From Clostridiales bacterium (GTDB taxonomy: Bacteria; Bacillota; Clostridia; Christensenellales; CAG-138), in NCBI GenBank assembly GCA_003486785.1, contig DNFZ01000064.1, positions 1 to 8,486 on the forward strand: DNA of 8,486 nucleotides. The letters are read 5' to 3'. Below are positions 1 to 4,705 of this stretch, in pieces. The notes under the pieces were generated by a model. That model saw only the letters and a list, made by a program, of their open reading frames with translations, was not told the origin of the DNA and made no database searches. The translations under genes and the position numbers were made by a program. Positions within the stretch are counted from its first letter, which is position 1. Each line of letters begins with the position of its first letter.

Positions 1-159
1 CGCGGACGCGGCAGGTTTCCACGCGGTACGTGGATTTTTGCCCTGCTTGGTGTAATCGTCGTCCAAGCCGCAGTGATCGCGTTTATCTTTGGCTATGGGT
101 ACGTGGATGGCGCAAGCGAGGTGCGCTTTGAGCAAGTTGCCATTGCTCCGCCGGACTAA
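1..159 (+). CDS. C-terminal tail of a membrane protein (partial, unidentified)
   Basis: The frame is open from the first base and ends at TAA 157-159, giving 52 residues; the start lies outside the window. What is visible is a short basic stretch rich in Arg and Gly, then one strongly hydrophobic segment (about residues 11-34, from TWIFALLGV to FIFGYGY) long enough to span the membrane, and a short polar tail ending IAPPD. The positive residues before the helix and the mildly acidic tail suggest a cytoplasmic side before the helix and an outside C-terminus, which is inference from the positive-inside rule. I do not recognise the family. A strong terminator 31 nt downstream supports this being a real gene end. 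A different frame at 89-277 has no protein-like features. Confidence 0.6.
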   Translation, partial: RGRGRFPRGTWIFALLGVIVVQAAVIAFIFGYGYVDGASEVRFEQVAIAPPD

Positions 160-190
160 GCAAAAGCGAGCAATTGAGCCGAGCGATCTT

Positions 191-232
191 TGTGCAGGGG
201 AATACAGCTTCTCCTGCACATTCTTCTTTTTT
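191..232 (+). terminator. Intrinsic terminator downstream of the partial membrane gene
   Basis: A 12-bp stem (191-202 with 209-220, one G-U pair, loop TACAGC) is followed directly by TTCTTCTTTTTT (221-232). This is a classic rho-independent terminator. It separates the first gene from surE, and its T-run touches the -35 box of the next promoter. Confidence 0.88.
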
Positions 233-259
233 GCATTCCTTCCCACATTATGTTACAAT
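231..259 (+). promoter_or_regulatory. Sigma-A type promoter for surE and the following block
   Basis: TTGCAT (231-236), a 17-nt spacer and TACAAT (254-259), with a TG one base ahead of the -10 box (251-252), form an extended -10 promoter. The predicted start is about A266, giving a leader of about 24 nt before the surE ATG. A Shine-Dalgarno GGAG (279-282) lies 7 nt before the ATG. Spacing, position just after a terminator and distance to the start codon all agree; it is not experimentally shown. Confidence 0.75.
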
Positions 260-289
260 GCTTTTACGATTACTTGACGGAGTTCCTGC

Positions 290-1072
290 ATGAGATTACT
301 TATAAGCAATGATGACGGCGTGTTTTCCGGCGGCATTCGCGCACTGGCAAGCGAGCTGAGCCGGCATCACGAGATATTCGTTTCTGCACCGGATCGTGAG
401 CGAAGCGCGGTTAGCCGCGCCATGACGCTCAACGAACCGCTGCGCGCCCACAAATCCCGAATCGAAGGGCTGCCCGACGTTCCGGCATATGCCGTGAGTG
501 GTACGCCGGTGGATTGCATTCGCCTTGCGCTGGGCAATCTGTTTCCCGCGCCGGATGTCGTCGTCTCAGGCATCAACCACGGGCCGAATCTGGGCACGGA
601 TGTCCTCTACAGCGGCACGGTTGCGGCCGCGCACGAAGCAGCGCTGCTTGGCTATCAGGCAATTGCGATATCCTGTCTTTCCTATCTTGGAGAGCATATC
701 GAAACCGCAGCGCGCATTGCGGCGTTTGCGGTGGAGTATGTCGCCATACATCCGCTTTCGTTCGGCACGGTGCTCAATATCAACGTGCCCGCAGTACCGT
801 TTGCGTCGCTCAAGGGCGTGAAGGTCGCCCCGCTGGCCATCGAGCAGTATGCGCTGGAGTATGTCGAGCGCAAAGATCCGTTTGGCAGAACGTACTATTG
901 GTGCCCACGTGGCTGCACCACATGCTCGGATGGGATGGATGTGGACGACCGCTGGGCGCGCGAAGGGTATGTTACCCTAACGCCAATCACCTATGACCTT
1001 ACGCAGTATTCCCGCATGGGGGAGATGGACACGCACGATATCCGCTGGCTCGGCGAATCGCCCGCGCAGTAA
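290..1072 (+). CDS. surE: 5'/3'-nucleotidase SurE
   Basis: SurE is a metal-dependent cytoplasmic phosphatase that removes the phosphate from nucleoside 5'- and 3'-monophosphates; some members also cut short polyphosphate. The 260-residue product has the usual family length. It begins MRLLISNDDG, where Asp8 and Asp9 are the metal ligands, followed by APDRERSAVSR (33-43, Ser39) and SGTPVDCIRLAL (70-81). The second metal-site motif is SGINHGPNLGTD (93-104, Asn96), with SGTVAAAHEA after it. The C-terminal signature GYVTLTPITYDLT (226-238) is also present. The ATG at 290 has GGAG 7 nt upstream, and the protein starts exactly where SurE proteins do. A small cysteine group (Cys205, Cys209, Cys212) precedes the C-terminal signature and is not a known catalytic element. 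The gene is first in the co-directional block, 32 nt before the regulator, so co-transcription is likely. Confidence 0.96.
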   Translation: MRLLISNDDGVFSGGIRALASELSRHHEIFVSAPDRERSAVSRAMTLNEPLRAHKSRIEGLPDVPAYAVSGTPVDCIRLALGNLFPAPDVVVSGINHGPNLGTDVLYSGTVAAAHEAALLGYQAIAISCLSYLGEHIETAARIAAFAVEYVAIHPLSFGTVLNINVPAVPFASLKGVKVAPLAIEQYALEYVERKDPFGRTYYWCPRGCTTCSDGMDVDDRWAREGYVTLTPITYDLTQYSRMGEMDTHDIRWLGESPAQ

Positions 1073-1104
1073 GCGCACCAGATTATTTGGGGGGACAAGG
1101 GACT

Positions 1105-1974
1105 ATGGACGCATTGTTTTCGATGATGGAAAAACTATATTCCACTTTTTCCAAGGGGCAGCGGCGCATCGCGGAATATATCTTCAATTCCTATGACGAC
1201 GCTGCGTTCATGACCGCGGCGAAACTTGGCGAACGCGTCGGCGTTTCCGAGTCTACCGTGGTTCGCTTTGCCTATATGCTAGGGTTGGACGGATACCCCG
1301 CGCTGCAGGAAGCGCTGCAGGATCTGATTCGTCACAGGCTCACAAGCGTGCAGCGCATCCGTCTTGCGGCGAACATCCCGCAGCAGGATGTGCTCAAAAC
1401 CGTACTTGCCTCCGATATGAACAACATTCGCGCAACCATTGAAATGATGGACAACGAGAGCTTCGATGGCGCAATCAACGCCATTCTCCGCGCGCGGCGC
1501 ATCTATGTGCTCGGCATCCGCAGTGCAATGTCGCTGGCGCAGTTTTTAACGTATTATCTTGATTACGTATGCGATAACGTCATGTTCGTCAATGGCGCGG
1601 TGCAGGATATTCACGAGCGCATGCTTCGCGTGGATGCACAGGATGTCTGCTTTGGCATCAGCTTTCCGCGCTACAGCGCGCGCACGGTGGACGCGATGAA
1701 ATATGCAAAATCCAAGGGCGCGACGCTGATAGCGCTGACCGATATGCCAACCTCGCCGGGCGCGCGCATCTCGGACTTCACGCTCTGTGCGCGCAGTGAT
1801 ATGGCTTCGTTTGCAGATTCGCTGGTCGCTCCCTTGTCGCTGATCAATGCCATTATCGTCGCCATCGGCCATGCGCGCAAAGACGAGGCGTATCAGCACC
1901 TCACGCAACTCGAAGAGGTCTGGCATGCCGAAGGCGTCTACCTTTCCGAAGCGGTAAAAGAGGAGCGTGCATGA
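1105..1974 (+). CDS. MurR/RpiR-family transcriptional regulator (HTH_6 + SIS)
   Basis: The 289-residue protein has the two-part RpiR layout. An N-terminal helix-turn-helix (about 1-78) contains the recognition-helix text LGERVGVSESTVVRFAYMLG (41-60). A sugar isomerase (SIS) domain follows (about 125-255), with YVLGIRSAMSLA (134-145) and FGISFPRYSARTVDAMKYAK (183-202). SIS domains in this family usually bind phosphorylated sugars, and the regulator usually acts on sugar or amino-sugar genes; the ligand here cannot be deduced. The frame also allows a TTG start at 1087. I prefer ATG 1105, because G-rich Shine-Dalgarno-like sequence (GGGGGGA at 1089-1095, AAGGGA at 1097-1102) lies just before it, none lies before the TTG, and the family motif begins soon after the ATG. 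Its stop overlaps the next gene by ATGA, so the two are probably translationally coupled. Confidence 0.9.
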   Translation: MDALFSMMEKLYSTFSKGQRRIAEYIFNSYDDAAFMTAAKLGERVGVSESTVVRFAYMLGLDGYPALQEALQDLIRHRLTSVQRIRLAANIPQQDVLKTVLASDMNNIRATIEMMDNESFDGAINAILRARRIYVLGIRSAMSLAQFLTYYLDYVCDNVMFVNGAVQDIHERMLRVDAQDVCFGISFPRYSARTVDAMKYAKSKGATLIALTDMPTSPGARISDFTLCARSDMASFADSLVAPLSLINAIIVAIGHARKDEAYQHLTQLEEVWHAEGVYLSEAVKEERA

Positions 1975-3188
1975 TCGTTTTCGTCATCGGCGGGGGGCCT
2001 GCCGGTATGTTTGCCGCAGCGAATGCCGCGCAAAACGGGCACCACGTAACGCTGTTTGAGCGCAATGAGAAACTCGGAAAAAAACTCTATATCACCGGCA
2101 AGGGCCGCTGCAACGTCACCAATGTCGCAGAACGGGATGCGTTTTTTGACCGCGTGCTCAGAAATCCGCGCTTTCTCTATAGTGCGTTTTCACATTTTGA
2201 CAACAAAGCGCTTATGCAGCGCATTGAACATGCAGGCGTGCCGCTGAAAACTGAACGCGGCGGGCGCGTGTTTCCCGTCTCGGACAAGTCGAGTGACATC
2301 CTCCGTGCGTGCGAAAAGATCGTGCGTGATGCGGGGGTTACCGTCCGGCTCAATACGCGCGTAGACGAAGTGCTCACGCAGGACGGCGCGGTGCGCGGGA
2401 TTCGCATTGGCGGGGAGACGCTCCCGTGCGACGCAATCGTCGTGGCAACCGGCGGGATCTCCTATCCGCAGACGGGTTCCACGGGAGATGGTTACGCATT
2501 TGCGCGCGCAACCGGACACATGGTAGAGGAGCCGACTGCCTCGCTGGTGCCGCTTGTGACGGAGGAAGACTGGCCGCGCGAACTTGCGGGAGTGACGCTC
2601 AAAAACGTTACACTCACTGCGGAAAAGAAAAACAAATTTGTCTTCTCGGAGCTGGGTGAGATGCTGTTTGCGCATTTCGGCATTTCCGGCCCCTTGGTTC
2701 TTTCGCTCTCCGGCGTAATCGCCGGACAGCCTGCGGGCACCCGCCTTGCTATCGACCTCAAGCCTGCGCTCACCCGCGAGCAGCTGGACGCAAGGCTCCT
2801 GCGGGATCTGCAGGAGGGCGCGCGTCAGCAGGTCAAAACCGCGCTGCATGCGCTTTTGCCGCAGCGTTTGCTGGAAATCGTGCTGGAGCTTTCTAAGATC
2901 GACGGCTCGCTTCCGGTGGGTCAGCTCAACAAAGCCATGCGCCTTCGCCTCGTGGAGACGCTCAAAGCTCTGCCTTTGACCGTCAGCGGCGCGCGCGGGC
3001 TCAACGAGGCGGTGGTCACGCGCGGCGGCGTGACCGTGAAGGATGTCAACGCCTCCACCATGGAGAGCAAGCGCGTCAAGGGTCTGTTTTTTGCGGGCGA
3101 AGTGCTCGATCTCGACGCGACGACGGGCGGATATAACCTCCAGATCGCGTGGTCAACCGGTGCGTTGGCAGGCGACAGCATTTTTTAG
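1971..3188 (+). CDS. BaiN/HI0933-family NAD(P)/FAD-dependent oxidoreductase
   Basis: This is a 405-residue flavoprotein of the HI0933/YhiN/BaiN family, also annotated as the 'aminoacetone oxidase family'. The N-terminal Rossmann FAD motif GGGPAGMFAA (7-16) is followed by ERNEKLGKKLYITGKGRCN (30-48), a family signature. GGRVFPVSDKSSDI (97-110), VVATGGISYPQTGSTGDGY (157-175), LFAHFGISGP (232-241) and the C-terminal FAD-contact region FFAGEVLDLDATTGGYNLQI (373-392) all match the family, and length is normal. BaiN of Clostridium scindens reduces bile-acid intermediates, but most members have no proven substrate, so no specific reaction is claimed. AGGAG (1961-1965) sits 5 nt before the ATG, inside the end of the upstream regulator gene, and the two reading frames overlap by 4 nt. 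No signal peptide or membrane segment is seen, so it is probably cytoplasmic. Confidence 0.9.
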   Translation: MIVFVIGGGPAGMFAAANAAQNGHHVTLFERNEKLGKKLYITGKGRCNVTNVAERDAFFDRVLRNPRFLYSAFSHFDNKALMQRIEHAGVPLKTERGGRVFPVSDKSSDILRACEKIVRDAGVTVRLNTRVDEVLTQDGAVRGIRIGGETLPCDAIVVATGGISYPQTGSTGDGYAFARATGHMVEEPTASLVPLVTEEDWPRELAGVTLKNVTLTAEKKNKFVFSELGEMLFAHFGISGPLVLSLSGVIAGQPAGTRLAIDLKPALTREQLDARLLRDLQEGARQQVKTALHALLPQRLLEIVLELSKIDGSLPVGQLNKAMRLRLVETLKALPLTVSGARGLNEAVVTRGGVTVKDVNASTMESKRVKGLFFAGEVLDLDATTGGYNLQIAWSTGALAGDSIF

Positions 3189-3253
3189 CAAGCGAATGCA
3201 TGGCTTTTGTAACAGGCGTAAACACAGTATTTCATAACAGGCGGTAGCATGGC

Positions 3254-3934
3254 ATGACAGAACACCTCAATATCGCGATCGACGGGCCATCCGGCGCGGG
3301 AAAATCCACGCTGGCAAAAGCCGTTGCAAGCGCGCTCAATATCCGCTATCTCGATACAGGGTCGATGTATCGCGCCATGGCGCTTTTTGCCGCGCGGCGC
3401 GGCGTCGCCGTTACGGATGAGGCTGGGCTTCGCGCGATTCTCGACGATGCGGACATCCGCGTTTGCTACGATGCCCGCGGCCAGCGCGTGCTGCTTTGCG
3501 GCGAGGATGTAACAGATATTCTGCGCACGCAGGAGCTCGCCATGGGCGCCTCAACGGTCAGCGCGCATCCTTGCGTGCGAGAGAAGCTAGCCGAGCTTCA
3601 GCGCGAGGTCGGGCGCAACTACGATGTGGTTATGGACGGGCGGGATATCACCACAAACGTGCTGCCGCACACCAAATATAAGTTTTTTGTAACCGCCTCG
3701 CCGGAGGTGCGCGCCGAGCGTCGCTTGAAGGAGCTGCGCGTGCGCGGCGACACGGAGGAGACGTTTGAGCAGGTGCTCTCGGACATCAGGCTGCGCGACC
3801 ACAACGACAGCACCCGCGCCTATATGCCGCTAAGGCAGACAGACGACGCGGTGAAAATCGATACAAGCGACATGACCATTCAAGAGGCGCTTGCCATGCT
3901 GCTTGGCGCGATTGCAGACAAAAAAGACCGCTAG
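3254..3934 (+). CDS. cmk: (d)CMP kinase (cytidylate kinase)
   Basis: Cytidylate kinase transfers phosphate from ATP to CMP or dCMP, feeding CTP and dCTP pools in the cytoplasm. The 226-residue product has normal length. The P-loop GPSGAGKST (11-19) and YLDTGSMYRAMAL (32-44) start the protein. MDGRDITTNVLP (127-138), AERRLKELR (154-162) and RDHNDSTRAYMPL (181-193) supply the CMP-binding and lid residues. DGRDI is followed by Thr where many homologues have Gly, a minor variant. AGGCGG (3239-3244) lies about 9 nt before ATG 3254. A two-codon ORF ATG-GCA-TGA (3249-3257) overlaps the start codon as ATGA. The last 17 codons are duplicated 99 nt downstream (see the repeat entries). The gene follows the flavoprotein after 65 nt with no terminator and is probably in the same transcript. 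Confidence 0.96.
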   Translation: MTEHLNIAIDGPSGAGKSTLAKAVASALNIRYLDTGSMYRAMALFAARRGVAVTDEAGLRAILDDADIRVCYDARGQRVLLCGEDVTDILRTQELAMGASTVSAHPCVREKLAELQREVGRNYDVVMDGRDITTNVLPHTKYKFFVTASPEVRAERRLKELRVRGDTEETFEQVLSDIRLRDHNDSTRAYMPLRQTDDAVKIDTSDMTIQEALAMLLGAIADKKDR

Positions 3935-3939
3935 CGGGC
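3884..3939 (+). repeat. Direct repeat copy 1: 3' end of cmk
   Basis: This is the coding 3' end of cmk (residues EALAMLLGAIADKKDR, the TAG stop and 5 nt beyond). It matches 3983-4038 at 46 of 56 positions by hand count, with a perfect 25-nt block (3888-3912 against 3987-4011). The offset is exactly 99 nt. Confidence 0.9.
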
Positions 3940-3982
3940 AACGAAAGCGACCCGAAAGCCACCGGTTTGCCGGAACCATGAA

Positions 3983-4038
3983 GAGACGCTTGCCATGCTG
4001 CTTGGCGCGATCGCAGAACAGCAGGATCGATAGCAGGC
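3983..4038 (+). repeat. Direct repeat copy 2: diverged duplicate of the cmk C-terminus
   Basis: This copy lies in the gap between cmk and plsC. Read in the cmk frame it encodes ETLAMLLGAIAEQQDR followed by TAG, against EALAMLLGAIADKKDR and TAG in cmk itself. Seven of the 17 codons differ: three are silent (Ile ATT to ATC, Asp GAC to GAT, Arg CGC to CGA) and four are replacements (Ala to Thr, Asp to Glu, two Lys to Gln). No start codon with a ribosome site precedes it, so it is probably a non-expressed remnant of a cmk 3' end. The cmk frame past the amber stop stays open until this second TAG (4031-4033). The rest of the cmk-plsC gap (3940-3982, 4039-4092) shows no terminator or promoter that I can support. 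Confidence 0.85.
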
Positions 4039-4092
4039 TTCATCAACAAACACAACGCCGGTTCATCAAAACGATGAGGGAGCGATTCAACT

Positions 4093-4686
4093 ATGCTCTA
4101 CTTCCTGATAAAATATCTACTCTCGCCGTTCTTCTGGCTGATCTACCGTCCGAAGATCATCAACTTCGGCCGGCTGTTCTTTCGCGGACGCGGCATACTC
4201 ATCTCAAACCATTTTTCGCTGGGCGATCCGATTCGCCTTGCGATGATAGCGCCGCGCCCGATCCATTTTATGGCGAAGCAGGAGCTGTTTGATTCGCCCA
4301 TCAAGCGTTTTTTTCTCAAAGGGCTGCTTGCATTTCCGGTCTATCGCAAGCATGCGGATATGCTCTCGCTCAAGCAAGCCATGCGCGTGCTGGAAAAAAA
4401 CCATATTTTCGGCATATTCCCGGAAGGCAGGCGCTCGATGACGGGGGAGTTGGATTCGTTTGAAAAAGGGGCAGCATTTCTCGCGCTGCGCTGCAACTCG
4501 CGCATCATCCCCATCTATGCGGATCCGGACTGGAAGAAGCGCGGACGCGTCCGCATGATCATAGGCGAGCCGATCGATCCGGTCGACATCGACAATCGCT
4601 TTGCCGGGCGCGGGGTAGACGCGGTGACGGACGCGATACGAGACAGCCTGCAGCATCTCAAAAACGAGCTTAAGCGCATACCATAA
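4093..4686 (+). CDS. plsC: 1-acyl-sn-glycerol-3-phosphate acyltransferase (PlsC family)
   Basis: PlsC-type acyltransferases add the second acyl chain to lysophosphatidic acid, giving phosphatidic acid at the inner face of the membrane. The protein has 197 residues, on the short side but normal for Firmicutes. A hydrophobic N-terminal stretch (LIKYLLSPFFWLIY, 5-18) probably anchors it to the membrane. The catalytic HX4D motif is NHFSLGD (39-45, His40 and Asp45), block II is FPVYRK (81-86), block III is FPEGRRS (109-115), and the later block is IIPIYA (138-143). ATG 4093 is preceded by GAGGGA (4076-4081) with a rather long 11-nt spacer. No better in-frame start is seen, and the motif distances fit this start. 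The gene lies between cmk and ispH, 19 nt before the latter, in an order common in Clostridia. The true acyl acceptor is inferred from family and context. Confidence 0.92.
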   Translation: MLYFLIKYLLSPFFWLIYRPKIINFGRLFFRGRGILISNHFSLGDPIRLAMIAPRPIHFMAKQELFDSPIKRFFLKGLLAFPVYRKHADMLSLKQAMRVLEKNHIFGIFPEGRRSMTGELDSFEKGAAFLALRCNSRIIPIYADPDWKKRGRVRMIIGEPIDPVDIDNRFAGRGVDAVTDAIRDSLQHLKNELKRIP

Positions 4687-4705
4687 CGATGGAACAGGCA
4701 AGCGC

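Noticed and set aside
89..277. A 62-codon + strand frame before surE
   Set aside because: It overlaps the end of the partial membrane gene, runs through the terminator and promoter, and its hydrophobic end comes from translating the T-run.
1087..1104. TTG start for the RpiR-family regulator
   Set aside because: It has no ribosome site upstream, and its own codons form the G-rich site that serves ATG 1105.
2190..2849. A 219-codon open frame on the - strand inside the flavoprotein gene
   Set aside because: It is antisense to conserved flavoprotein motifs, is rich in Arg and His as shadow frames are, and has no recognisable features.
3891..4292. A 133-codon + strand frame bridging the end of cmk and the start of plsC
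   Set aside because: It is out of frame with both genes, has a TTG start inside cmk, and its apparent internal repeat is only the cmk duplication read in another frame.
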